DNA from: Paralithodes platypus
Lineage: Eukaryota; Arthropoda; Malacostraca; Decapoda; Lithodidae
Length of the DNA: 64,000 nucleotides
Assembly (NCBI GenBank): GCA_032716605.1
Contig: CM064530.1
Location: 9,596,161 to 9,660,160 of the forward strand
Direction: 5' to 3'
The notes beneath the pieces are model-generated. The model made no database searches and had not been told where the DNA came from. It saw only the letters and a program-made list of their open reading frames with translations. Both the position numbers and the translations under genes were made by a program. Of the stretch, positions 53,240-64,000 are shown one piece after another (position 1 is the stretch's first letter; every line of letters begins with the position of its first letter).

Positions 53240-54965
53240 TATACATAATTTAAAGACCGAGTGCGGTTCTGGTTTTAAGTCCTAATAGCGATGCTCCAGG
53301 CAGCCCTATTCTGAGCTGCATCACTTGTCAGGTTATAATGTAAAACTTGCAAAATCAAAATAAACCCAACTTAGTTCATCCATCCTCTCCACATGCCAGA
53401 ACCATCCAAGCCTTCTAGTATCTATCTTATCACTGACACTCTTGATATCTAACCATCTCCTCAGCTCTTCACTAGATATCCTATCTTACAGTTTAACCCC
53501 ACACATCCATCATTATTATCATCTCGTTATGTTCCATTCTGTTGATATCTTCCATTTTGACAGACCACATTTCTGAAGCATATGTCATTGCGCTTCTAAC
53601 ACATGAAGCGTACGCCTTTCCCTTCAAGGGGAGAGGGAGTCTTCTCATAGTAAGTAGTGGCAACAGTTCTCTGAACTTTCCCCAGTCGCATCTAATTCTG
53701 GCGATAGTGGCGGCCTCGGCCCCACCACTGATATAGATGGTATCTCCCAAGTAGCAAAACTTGTCCACCATCTCCAGGGCCTCCTTGCCAAAGTTAACAC
53801 TCCGAGCTGATCATTGATCACAAGCTCACCTTTGCATACTATGCATACAAATTTCTCAGCTTCGGACTTCTTTCTTGGTAGAGGTCCCTTTGTTCTAGTG
53901 CAGCTCTTTTTTCCGTGGTGTACCAGCAGTGGCAAACGCTAAACTGAATTGAGTTTCCCCACCTTTTCTGTATGTTGCTCATGGGTATACACCTTTTTTT
54001 TCTACCTTTCCAAGCCATGATCTACTGTGTAGAACTTTTGGTTTAATTTGTATTAACTCTTAACCCTTCCTACCCGGGCTGCCTTAGGTAATGACAGCAC
54101 GAAAGAAGGGCCAATACCCGGTATGCCTTATCTAAGGCATGAGCTTAATAGCCTAATTAAGCTTGGTCCGAACGCCGTGCGTACGACGTATGTCAACAAA
54201 CCCAAGCGTTCGTCACCGCACCTCCGAAAACAAGAAGGAGAAGACTCCTCAATGTTATTGTTATGACGTCATGATGAAATTAGTGTCTGAAAAGCCCCCA
54301 TATTGGCAACATCTCTGCAATATTGGCTCCACTGAAATCGTCATCACAACTGAACCAGTTGACTTACAGAGCTCTACTCAATGCCAAAATACAGATTGAA
54401 AACCGCACTACGATTATAAATGAGTGGGAAAGTTCTAGCAGTGAAAATAAACATACGGGTAGCCTAGGCCTAGACGTTTTTCGGCCATATCGCCCGGGTA
54501 GGGGCGACCGTCATTGGCTGAGACAGCCGGGTAGGAAGGGTTAATGCTTTACTTGCCATGCCCTCTCTCCATCTTCCGAACTTGGCCTCGGCATCCCACA
54601 CATTATCTGCGATAGGTATTAGGTCACCTGCGTATAGCAGTTCGCAGGGGAGCCCAACTAAAAATCTCCAGATAGTGCCTCCAGAATTATAAAAAAGAGG
54701 AGGGCTTAACATAGAGCTCTTCTGGACTCCAACTTGTACTGGATTTGTTTATTCAGTACACCTTTCACCCTCACTGCCTTTTGTGAGTCCTTGTCGTCTT
54801 CATTATCACATGCACCAGCCACTCCTCTATGCCAAGTTTTCTCATAGCCCACTGTACAACATCTCTGGGCACCCTTTAAAAGGCCTTCTCCAGGTCTACA
54901 AACACAAGGTACAGATCCCTATCTTTAAGTAAATACCTTTCCTGCAGCTGTCTGACTATGTACAG
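53240..54965 (-). mobile_element. LINE-R copy 2, split by a TTAA element
   Basis: The minus strand shows VDLEKAF-type remains (about 54890), VPRDVVQWAMRKL, FVCIVCKGELVI, VDKFCYLGDTIYISGGAEAA and YASCVRSAMTYASEMW, in the same order as 40070-42290. The 54064-54540 element interrupts it at a TTAA that is present unoccupied in the first copy (about 40977). Confidence 0.75.
54064..54540. mobile_element. piggyBac-type MITE, copy 2
   Basis: The ends CCCTTCCTACCCGGGCTG and the reverse complement of CAGCCGGGTAGGAAGGG are a near-perfect inverted repeat. TTAA lies at 54060-54063 and 54541-54544. 477 bp, related to 31438-31917 (480 bp). Confidence 0.85.
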
Positions 54966-55100
54966 TAGATGAGAATGGTAAGATAGATGTGTGGTGCCAA
55001 ACTCCAAGATAGGATATTAAGTGAAGAGCTAAGGAGAAGGTTGGGTATCAGTGATGAGATGCATACTAGCATGCTTGGATGGTTTGGACATGTTGAGAGT
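54966..55100 (+). mobile_element. LINE-R fragment, plus strand
   Basis: Encodes MCGAKLQDRILSEELRRRL and SMLGWFGHVEST, homologous to 40340-40450 but on the other strand. It abuts LINE-R copy 2 head to head. Confidence 0.6.
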
Positions 55101-55299
55101 ACAAAGGAGTACAAAGGAAATCAAGCAACAACAGGTCTAGTGACCCTTCTAGGTGCTTGTCCTCCAAAACACTGAGGATCAAGTGTCCAAACAGTGGTTT
55201 AGAGTGGGTAAGGGAACATTGGAAAGGGAACTACTGCCCTGCCACTAACGTGGCAGGACTAGGAAGTTAGTAGGGGACATATGGGTTAGTAACTGAGGG

Positions 55300-57745
55300 G
55301 AGGATAAAGTTATTCATTTACAAACGCAGTCAGTCGCGGGTTTGATGCGAGATATTTGTCTATGCGGAATTTAAATGAATCAACGGTGCTGCAGTCTATA
55401 ACGTCTCGGGGAAGCCCATTCCACAAGTTGACAACTCGATTGAAGAAGAAATTCTTAGATTCGTGTGAGTTAAAAGATTTACCAATAATTTTGCAACCGT
55501 TTCCCCGCGTGTAATTAGATTGGTCGATAGTGAAGTACTTACTACAGTTCATATTGTCGATGCCTTTGATGATTTTGAACACTTGAATTAAGTCGCCTCT
55601 TAATCTGCGCTGGGTTAAAGGAAATAGATTTAATTCTCTAAGACGCTCTTCGTATGGTTTGTTCTTTAGGCTAGGTATAATTTTGGTAACTCTACGTTGA
55701 ACTCGTTCTAGCTTGTTTATATCTTTTGGTAATAAGGGCACCAGGATTGAACGCAGTATTCCAGAAGAGGGCGGACTAAGGAATTGTAAAGGGTTAGGAT
55801 AACTTCTTTGGATTTATGCTCAAATGACCTGCCTATAAAGCCAATTATTTTGTTTGCCTTCTTAACAACTTCTGAACATTGTTGACCTCGGTTTTAGGTT
55901 ACTCGATATTGTTACTCCCAGATCAGTTCTCTGTTTACATTCTTAAGCTGAGTGCCATTCATCGAATAGTTTGCTTTCTCATTTAGGTATCCGACATGTA
56001 GTACTTTACATTTATCCGCATTGAAACTCATTTGCCAAATTTGGGCCCAACATGACAATTTATCTAGATTGTGTTGCATATCGTCAACTTGTTCTTTTGA
56101 GAGTACTCTATTTGCCATTTTGTATCGTCAGCAAATTTTGAGATTGTGCAGGTGAGACCCTCATCTATGTCGTTGATGTAAATTAGAAAGAGAATTGGTC
56201 CTAGTACCGATCCCTGGGGTACCCCGCTACTTACATTGGTCCATTTAGATGCCTTAACCGTTTATGACTACCCTTTGCTTTCTGTTGCTGAGCCAATTTT
56301 CTATCCATTTCAACACACCGTCTTGTATTCCATGCGCTTTTAGTTTTAGCAGTAAACGTTTGTGGGGAACTTTGTCAAAGGCCTTTTGAAAATCAAGGTA
56401 TATAATATCTACAGCTTTACTCTCATCGTAGAGGTTGTGGATATCGTGGGGAAGAAGAATAGAGGTTTGTTAAACAGGAACGTTTTTTACGAAAGCCGTG
56501 TTGAGTATCTTTAAGTATGTTATTTTCCTCCAAGTGATTACGACGTCTGTCTCGTACCGTTTCTAGCATTTTACTTACAACTGACGATAAGCTAATTCGA
56601 CCATAAATACTGGTTAGGGATTTGCTGCCTTTTTTTTAATATCGGTGTTACGTTGGCTAGCTGCCACTGATCATGCATAGTTCCAGACTGCAAGGATTTA
56701 TTGAATAGTAATGTCAGTGGTTTGGAGAGCTCATTCTTTGCTTCCTTTAGAACTCTAGGCGAGATTGTATCAGGTCCTGGCGTTTTATTTACCTTGAGTT
56801 TATCTAAAACAATTCAATACTTCTCTCTCTGTAACGGTGATATTGCTTAGAACATCTGAATTATCAATCTGAATCGGCGATGGTGTAGGGATATCACTGA
56901 GGTCTTCTGTTGTAAAAACTGATGCAAAGAAGGTATTGAGGGCATTACTCATTTGTACTTCATCTTTGGTGTATTCTCCTTTTTCATCGACTAACGGTCC
57001 AACAGTTGAAGTAACTACTTTTTCTTTCTGATATAACTATAGAATTATTTCGGGTTTGTTTTACTTTGAATTCGCAATATGTAACTCTAAGGTCTTTTTA
57101 CTTTGCTTAATTAACTTTTTGGCTTTGCGTCGTAGCTCTACAAATTTCCGCCGTTCTTCGTCATTTTGTATGGATTTTAATCTATCATTAGCAAATTTTT
57201 TAGCAAGCAGGCAGTTTGAAATATCTTTATTCCACCATTTGGGCTTATTATTATGGCCTGGACGCCGTATTTTCGATGGTATGCAGTCTTGCACTGCTTT
57301 TAGGTAAGTGGTTTCGAATAACTTCCAAGATGTATTTATGTCGTTATTGTTAATTAAAAAGCTCCAGTCAGTTTCTTTAAACATAGCTCTAAGTTTATGG
57401 AAGTTTGCTTTCTTGAAATTAGGGACTTTTCGATGCTACTATTTGGTTCGTTACTAGTAAAATTTAAAGTGAAAGTTATCGTACGATGGTCGCTGTTACT
57501 GAATTCATCACCAACATTCAAATTCTCTATCAATTCTTCTTTTGTTGCAAGTACAATGTCAAGAACGTTATTACCACGGGTCGGCATCGAACAAATTGAT
57601 AAAGCGAACTCTCTTGCAAGTTCGTATACAAGTCATGTCCGGAGTGTGAAGTAAGAGTATCGCCCCACTTGGTCACAGGTAAATTAAAGTCGCCAAAAAT
57701 TACGGTATCTTGTGAGTTACTTACATCTGCAATTTGTTCGTAAAG
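55300..57745 (-). mobile_element. LINE-L with endonuclease and polymerase, many frame breaks
   Basis: From 57745 downwards, the minus strand shows endonuclease motifs VIFGDFNLPVTKWGD and SNSDHRTITFTLNF, then LFETTYLKAVQDCIPSKI, FNADKCKVLHVGYLN, and the C-terminal block LERVQRRVTKIIPSLKNKPY with NLWNGLPRDVIDCSTVDSFK. The middle polymerase part (56900-56120) is present but shattered; GTPDTISPRVLKE- and [12 protein letters not shown] remains are seen. Nearly full length (about 2.4 kb), CR1/L2-like. Antisense in the last visible ANAPC7 intron. Confidence 0.8.
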
Positions 57746-57990
57746 CAATTTGTTCGAGAGGATTGATGATCTAAGCTGGATGAAAAGATGCAAGTCCATG
57801 AATGTGGAGGGAGCTGCACCAAGGGGCGGACCAAGAAAGACGTGGGATCGGACTTTGCGTTCTCATTTTATATCAAAGAACCTGACAAGAGAGGCAGCTC
57901 TGAACAGGGCTGCCTGGAATGACGCCATTAGGACGTGAGACTGGAACCGTACTTTGTGTGGAGCATTCGGTCTTTATATTCATGTATGTA
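57746..57990 (+). mobile_element. LINE-R 3' end
   Basis: Encodes VEGAAPRGGPRKTWDRTLRS and SKNLTREAALNRAAWNDAI, then TAG-type end and (ATGT)n at 57980-57998. The 5' boundary is exactly at LINE-L. Confidence 0.75.
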
Positions 57991-58053
57991 TGTATGTATG
58001 AATAATGTTTGGCAGCTATTTTTATACAGTACCGGTATATATTTTTTTTGCAG

Positions 58054-58155
58054 GGTCTGGTTGATTGTTACCTAGCAATGCACCGATCCAGAGAAGCTGT
58101 GACCATAGCCAGCAACGCATGTAAGCTGTTGGGCCAGACTCCCAGAGCACTCACG
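58054..58155 (+). CDS. ANAPC7: ANAPC7 exon (last visible)
   Basis: Acceptor TTTTTTTGCAG, donor CTCACG/GTAGGA; 102 nt, 34 codons, phase 0-0. Reads GLVDCYLAMHRSREAVTI then ASNACKLLGQTPRALT, matching the APC7 TPR block GLIECYLxxxxxREAxxxAxxxxKxLGxxxxxLT. The remaining C-terminal TPRs and acidic tail would lie downstream. None were found before the gap or the window end. Confidence 0.92.
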
Positions 58156-58307
58156 GTAGGAAGAATATTTGGTGACTTTCTCAATCTAGTGTATTCTGAT
58201 TTTCAATAGATTATTTTATTCGTAAGGAGGTATTATTGTAGTTTTTAAGTGTTTTAGATATGCTTGTTAATATTACCAATTACCAATCTGATAGATTTTT
58301 TTTTTGT

Positions 58308-58392
58308 TTAACTGCCTTGATGGTGTACTGGCTAGCGTGTTTAAAATCTGCATGTGGTAACCCAGGTTCGAATCCCGGTGGATCACATTTCT
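58308..58392 (+). repeat. tRNA-like sequence (SINE head)
   Basis: CTTGATGGTGTACTGGCTAG and AACCCAGGTTCGAATCCCGG; relative of the minus-strand SINE at 18784-18920. Confidence 0.45.
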
Positions 58393-58439
58393 TACAGTTT
58401 CTTACAGTAGATCCTCTGGAAAAAGCAAACTAGGCCTGT

Positions 58440-60480
58440 GTATCCAGCTCAGTACCAGTACTTGCACTGCTGCGGTCGTTCACGGTGTTGGCGGCGGCAA
58501 GTAGCAGACGCAACATTTTTACTATTCTGTATTTTTGTTTTATAATCAAACTTCAAATCTTGTCTTCCCCATGCTTTATCAAGATTACTTTCAAACTCCC
58601 TTATTGATTCGGAATCGACTACATACTGGGGCAGTGCGTTCCACTCATTTACCACTCTATCACAAAATGAGTTCTTTGCCTTCTCAAGCCTATTTCTTTC
58701 TTTGTAAATTTTCTTAGTGTCCTCTCGTTCTTGTTCCCTCCCGCATCAAGAAGATACATTCACACACATCCTCATCGTACTTTCCTGACACTATCTTAAA
58801 AGTCTCTTATCATATCCCCTCTCTTTCTCCTATATGCCAGTGTCGGAAGCCCCAGTGTCCTCAACCTCTGCTCATAGCCCGCGTTCTTCAACGTTGGTAC
58901 CAGCTTGCTAGCTCTCCTCTGCACTTTCTCCACTGCTTCTATATCCTTTACCATATATGGAGCCCACACCTGGTTAGCATATTCCAGGTGCGGCCTAACC
59001 AGCGCTGTATAAGATTCCTGAAGATTTCTTCGTCAAGTGACACAAATGTCCTCCTTATCAGCCCTACAATTCTATTGGCTTTGTTTATCTTTTCCGCTAA
59101 ATGTTCTGAGAAATTTAACTTATTGTCTATCACTACTCCTATATCCTTTTCTGCATTCACTTCATCCATCGCTTCATACATACTGTATCCTACCTTGTCT
59201 ATCTTGCTTGTCCCAATCCGAATGTACTTTCATTTTTTGGATGAAAAGGCATTAAACCAATGCTCAGACCATCCCTTCATGCCATCCAAAGCTCCTTGAA
59301 GCAAACCCACATATTCCTTACTCCTCACTCTTCTATACAGCTTAGTGTCATCCGCATACAGGTATACCTCACTTCCATTAGTTATAAATTCAGGTAAGTC
59401 GTTGAAAAATATAACTAACAGCAGTGGCCCCAACATAGATCCCTGAGGTACCCCACTTGAAATTTCCTTCTACCCCGAGCCTATTCCATTCCACCAGTAC
59501 CCTCTGTCTCCGATCTTTCAGGAAGGCTTCTATCCATTTTCACACATTTCTCCCCTATATTATCGGTTCTAACTTTCTCTATTAACCTTTTATGTGGGAC
59601 CTTATCGAAGGCCTTCATAAAATCGCAATATACCACGTCTATTACATCACCATCTTCTAGAATTTGCATCCAATCATCTACCACCTTAATTAGCTGTAGT
59701 ACCGTCGACCTCCCTGGCAAGAATCCGAAATGTCTCCCACTGAAAAGTTGGTTTGACTTCATATGCTCCATTACTCCTTCTCTAATTACCGTTTCCATTA
59801 GTTTACACACAACACTTGTCAAACTGACTGGTCTATAATTCCCTGGGTCATTTCTCTTTCCCTTCTTAAATATAGCTGTTATGTTCGCCTCTCTCCAGTC
59901 CATCGGGATTTGTCCTGTATTAAACGATACCTCAAATAACATTTTCAATGGCTCTACTAACATCTCACCTCCTTCCTTTATGATTCTTGGGTGTATCTCA
60001 TCCGGTCCCGGTGACTTACTTCTGTTCATTTTTTCTATAGCCCTTCTTATTCTAGCATGGGAAAACTCTATTAGTTCTAGCACCGGTGCCTGTTTGATGG
60101 GAATAGTAGGCACTGCATCATCCGACTCCACTGTTAGTACCCCCCCAAAGTCTCTCCCCAGCACCTCTGCTTTCATCCTATCAGTCTCCCGTCTACTCCC
60201 CTCATCCAAACCCCCTACCAACTCTGGGATCCCTACTCTTCTTGTAAACTTTCCTGAATGTACTTCCAGAATATTTTTGTGTTATCCTTCACATTTCTAG
60301 CAATCTCTCTCTCCCTCTCCTTCACCCCCCTCCTTGTCTCCCACCTTATTTTATTGTTTATTTGTCTGCGTTCCAGATCCACTTCTTTAGCTTCTATACT
60401 AGACCCCCTGTTCTTTTTTAACAATTTTAGTCTTTCCCACAATCGTATCTTTCTTCTAATCAATCTTGCTTTCATTAATT
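58440..60480 (-). mobile_element. LINE-K (CR1-like), degenerate
   Basis: Minus-strand order: KIRLWERLKLLKKNRGSSIE, NVKDNTKIFWKYIQESLQEE, IEKMNRSKSPGPDEIHPRI, MDWREANITAIFKKGKR, NDPGNYRPVSLTSVVCKLME, VVYCDFMKAFDKVPHKRLIE, LPEFITNGSEVYLYADDTKL (catalytic ADD), DIGVVIDNKLNFSEHLAEKI and VNEWNALPQYVVDSESIREF. The frame 60221-59481 is the longest intact piece. At least four frame breaks are present. Lacks a visible endonuclease, so it is 5'-truncated. Confidence 0.85.
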
Positions 60481-60689
60481 TCTTTGAGAGGTGTTTGGGT
60501 GTTGGAGTGAAATTAATAATAAAAATAGATTACTGCAGGCACTGACAGAATATTGTATATTACAGTACTTAGAAAGGGCAGGTTGTTGTCAAAACCTCAA
60601 AGGGTTATTGACAGTTACTATTTATAGTGTAGCTAACGATTCATATACTGTTGATGTCAGGTTCTAGTATCTTTGAATAACTGTAGTAC

Positions 60690-61190
60690 TCACCTAATTG
60701 TACTCGCCTAATTGTAGTACAGTCGACCCTCGATTAACAGACTACAGTAATAGGGGGGAGACGGTGTCCGTAGCTGGAAAATCGCCTTCGGACTTCGCCA
60801 ATTTAGCCCTAATATGCCTCGAAAATACAGATTTTTAACTTTCCGGGAGTTTTTATGTCTTTCCTTACATATTGCACATAAAAATAAATTTTGTTTTAAT
60901 AACAAAATTCTTTCATTACCGAGATTAACAAATAAAAACATAGAAATACAGGGGTTTGCCGGGAACCTGGTGCGCCGCGCCAGCCAATTACCGGACAATT
61001 TTTCGAGCAACGGACTTTGTCCGTTGCTGGGTCCGTTGTCCGGCTACGGACAGAGTACTCTCCGTTAAATCCGAAATCCGTTGTATAGGGGTCCGTTAAA
61101 TCGAGGGTCTACTGTATACAGGATGTGAGCCTAAGCTCGTGTTGTCCTGTCTCTCTCTCTACATTTATCCAATTTTGCTTTAAAAGTTTG
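60690..61190 (-). mobile_element. LINE-C 3' tail, split by a MITE
   Basis: CACCTAATTGTACTCGCCTA at the left and TAAGCTCGTGTTGTCCTGTC at the right match 31990-32060, the 3' end of LINE-C. The two parts are separated by the 60720-61114 element. Confidence 0.7.
60720..61114. mobile_element. Tigger/pogo-like MITE
   Basis: The ends CAGTCGACCCTCGATTAAC and the reverse complement CAGTAGACCCTCGATTTAAC are typical Tigger/pogo ends. TA lies at 60718-60719 and 61115-61116. 395 bp, non-coding. Confidence 0.8.
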
Positions 61191-61400
61191 GATATCATAG
61201 CTTTAAATTTTGACATCCATTTTGAAAGTTCTCATAGGCTGAAACAACAAAATAAAGGACCTAGTTATTAATGGATGTAAATGATTGTACGGGACTCCCT
61301 CCCCCCAGAAGCCTTCAGAAATAACCGTCAGCTAGTGGATTATCAAAGCCTTCAGCAGTAAGATTTGGAGGACACTACTAGGCCAATATTCTGCCGTTTC

Positions 61401-61500
61401 NNNNNNNNNNNNNNNNNNNNNNNNNNNNNNNNNNNNNNNNNNNNNNNNNNNNNNNNNNNNNNNNNNNNNNNNNNNNNNNNNNNNNNNNNNNNNNNNNNNN
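61401..61500. other. Assembly gap (100 N)
   Basis: Exactly 100 N, the conventional placeholder for a gap of unknown size. ANAPC7 3' exons could be lost here. Confidence 0.99.
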
Positions 61501-61509
61501 TAATTATAT

Positions 61510-61790
61510 TATAATAGAGTAAGGTTTGGCATCCTCTACCCAACCTTAGCCGTTTCTATATGTCTCTTTTCCTGTACTACGTTTCTTACTTCGGGGGCAG
61601 GAGCTAGGAATCCTCCTCCCCTTGTCAAATTAATCTGCTAGACGAGACAGAGACACGGGCAAGGGAACGCGATAGTGGTCCTGAACCCTACGAATTGGAA
61701 CTTTAAATGTTGTTTCTGTTCGGGCCCTCTCGTAAGTCGGCCACCCCCAGGTATGGGGTATGTGCCTGGGTATATACTTTATACATACAT
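61510..61790 (-). mobile_element. SINE family P
   Basis: The plus text GGTTTGGCATCCTCTACCCA, ACGAATTGGAACTTTAAATG and AAGTCGGCCACCCCCAG is related to the 52980-53220 unit in the reverse arrangement. Its 5' side is cut by the gap. Confidence 0.5.
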
Positions 61791-61799
61791 ATAGATATA

Positions 61800-62303
61800 A
61801 AGCCATCTTGCTATCTAGTCGCAGAAATGTCATAATCTGCCGAGCAGGGGATTGTATTTTAACGTATTATGAGAACTGTCAGGGTGATAACTAGCTTGTG
61901 ATAGATTGCTTATGAAATGATAAGCTAACATTTTAACTTCATCGAATCTACTTCAATTATTTTCCTAAATATCATCCAACTCTTATTCATTCATTCTATT
62001 CGGCCATAGCTTTAGTAGTGTGTGCATGTGATCAACTATTAAAAACTATATTGAATTTAACCTTCTTATTATTCTGTAATTAAATATACATATGCATAGC
62101 AAAGCATAGCAAGGCATACAGTAACATGGCTTAAAATAACATATCACAACTAAACATGGCTTATTTACAAGTTAAAAAGAGCAAAGAAGAACCATAGCAA
62201 ATCAGATCTTATGGCCAATCTCAAATGTGTGCTTATTTGGGATCAAGTATGCCACACCCTATATTCGTTGTGACAGTCTGATATATGTACAGGCTAGGGT
62301 GAA

Positions 62304-62334
<31 letters not shown>

Positions 62335-62950
62335 ATGAGAGACTTGGACTTTGAAATGGTCGTGGCGGAGGGACGAATTGGGGAACAACTAGGTTGATTG
62401 TAGGGAGGTACTGGTACAATAAGATAAACTACAATGTAACTAGAATAAGATAGATTGTACACCACTTTGTAACTGTCACCTTAATACAAAATAAATAAAA
62501 AAAAAATGTGTATGTGTGTGTGTGTCAGTCTGTATAACTAAGTACGTTGTATAGAATGAGTTAGTTATTATTTACTCGCCTGACCTATTTGTTAAACTAA
62601 GATATTATTGTAATGATTTGTGGTTCTTAAATTGTCTTGAGTCCTTATACGTTACCAGATCTTATAGCTAATATATACATTTACTATCATGGGTTGAATT
62701 TCTTATACCTAACAAGATGTTATATAACTTACAAAATCTGATGGCTAAAGTAGAATCTTGTCTATTGTGAGTTGGTGTTATATCTTGATTACGACGTCTG
62801 GCAATAGATAGATAGATAGATAGATAGATAGATGGACAGATACATAGATAGATAATATATCTAACTTAAGTATCTCCTCATATACTTGGACTGTTTCTTA
62901 CCTTAGCGTTCATGTTGAGTCTCTTGGTTCGAGTGTGATGCTTAACGAGA
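61800..62950. other. AT-rich stretch with microsatellites
   Basis: (GT)n at 62308-62334 and (GATA)n at 62802-62832 preceded by ACGACGTCTGGCAATA, a LINE-B-type tail end. No gene recognised. Confidence 0.5.
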
Positions 62951-62974
62951 CTGGCCCTTCCCTATATATACTGG

Positions 62975-63340
62975 CACTGTGCCCCCCCTCCCCCCACCCC
63001 TTGAACCTACCCCTCCCCCCCCCCCACTCTTCATCTCTCAAGAATACCAGGCCCCCTCCTCCTATACAATCGCACCCTGTCTCCCTCTATTAGCGCCTCT
63101 CCCCTCCCCCCCGCCACTACTTCTCTCTAGTCCCCCTCCCTCCCCCCCTTCCTTTCTAGTCCTACCTACCCTCTCTCCCTCCTCCAGTTCCCTGTGCCTC
63201 TCCTCCCCCCTCCCCTCCCCCCACCTGACCCCTACCCCCTATCAGTGCCAACTTTTTCTTGTGTCCAAATTACCTTGCGCTCCTCCCTCTCTATCAACTC
63301 GTATCACCTTCCTCCCACTCTCTCTATCCTCCTCTCTCAT

Positions 63341-63388
<48 letters not shown>

Positions 63389-63390
63389 AT
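62975..63390. repeat. Pyrimidine-rich tract
   Basis: More than 400 bp dominated by C and T on plus, with runs of C and a (TC)n run at 63344-63388. Translations as Pro/Ser/Leu-rich ORFs are composition artefacts. Confidence 0.85.
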
Positions 63391-63537
63391 TCCGTCACAG
63401 GTTTATTTATGAATTATTCCGTTTTATTTAACCTCCATTTTGACAGGTGTGTTTAATATTATTTATTAGATATATAATTATTTTATTGTATTTAGTTACT
63501 TATTAGTTTATATATTGTATTATTTATTTGTTATATA

Positions 63538-63568
63538 TATTTATTTATTTATTTATTTATTTATTTGT
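63538..63568. repeat. (TTTA)n microsatellite
   Basis: About seven TTTA units. Confidence 0.9.
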
Positions 63569-63739
63569 GTGTTTACTGATTGTTTTCCATGTGCTTTTCA
63601 AATCTTCTCATCCAATTACTTGCAACTTTATGTAACGCTTCCATGTATTGTTTTGTTGTTGTTTTTTGCACGATACCATTTTCCTTTCATGGTACTCTCC
63701 TTTCAAAGGTTCACTTCTCACATTCTTATCATTGTTGTT

Positions 63740-63945
63740 TTCTCCAATAGTATAACCTTTTCTGTTTTCTGGCTGTTATTAGACGATTTCATTGGGATTA
63801 GGAAGGGTGTGTGGTAGTCAGAGGGTTAATTGAGATAAGTCTTCACCCTTATAATTCTCACAGATCCTTCCTAAATTGCATAAAACATTCTAATGGTACC
63901 CCGAATAAACTGCCAACATGTGTCAAAATCTTAAGAGAGTTAACT
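63740..63945. mobile_element. Family M MITE, decayed
   Basis: CTGTTTTCTGGCTGTTATTA, AGAGGGTTAATTGAGATAAG and GATCCTTCCTAAATTGCATA follow the family M order seen at 43205-43416. Confidence 0.5.
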
Positions 63946-64000
63946 CTCATCGTCTTTCCATTATTTGTATTATTATTTGTATTATTATTATTATTATTAT

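Noticed and set aside
62979..63456. Pro/Ser/Leu-rich ORFs
   Set aside because: Produced by the pyrimidine-rich composition; three frames are similarly open.

Overview
The window is eukaryotic nuclear DNA from an animal, most likely an arthropod and plausibly a decapod crustacean. The evidence is spliced genes with long introns, GT-AG exon borders, several non-LTR retrotransposon families, a Penelope-like element, many terminal-inverted-repeat (TIR) elements, long (TA)n runs and short arrays of the arthropod-type telomere unit TTAGG. The species assignment is inference. There is no operon structure, CRISPR array or bacterial gene. A 100-base run of N at 61401-61500 is an assembly gap.

Two host genes can be traced. 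On the minus strand, between about 17.9 kb and 5.4 kb, six exons with matching splice phases form a gene I cannot name. The total is 3354 nt, exactly 1118 codons including the stop. Its large second exon encodes a Thr/Val/Pro-rich repeat domain followed by an Asn/Ser-rich and then a charged stretch. The four 3' exons encode a hydrophobic, helix-like C-terminal half. On the plus strand, seven exons between 37.06 kb and 58.16 kb encode TPR repeats of anaphase-promoting complex subunit 7 (ANAPC7/APC7). The first exon and the 3' exons are not visible. The sixth visible exon has a +1 length defect that breaks the frame.

Layout. 0-5.4 kb holds TIR elements, a SINE, and a Penelope-like element carrying a nested RNase H-type non-LTR insertion. 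5.4-17.9 kb is the unidentified minus-strand gene, with LINE, SINE and MITE insertions in its introns. 18-29 kb is gene-poor, with retroelement scraps and dispersed TTAA-flanked MITEs; 21.6-26.5 kb has no recognisable gene. 29.7-35 kb is a complex inverted-repeat region containing two hAT-type elements, a piggyBac-type element, a LINE and telomere-like arrays. Several of its insertions have their empty site preserved in the opposite arm. 35-58 kb is ANAPC7 with introns packed with LINEs, SINEs, MITEs and microsatellites. 58-64 kb holds CR1-like LINE remains, a Tigger-type MITE, the gap and a pyrimidine-rich tract.

Most of the sequence is therefore transposon-derived. Several insertions are dated relative to one another by nesting, target-site duplications and preserved empty sites. 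The RT-derived fragments are almost all broken by stops or frameshifts. The clearest apparently recent insertion is a 5'-truncated LINE at 47465-48406, which has a perfect 15-bp target duplication.
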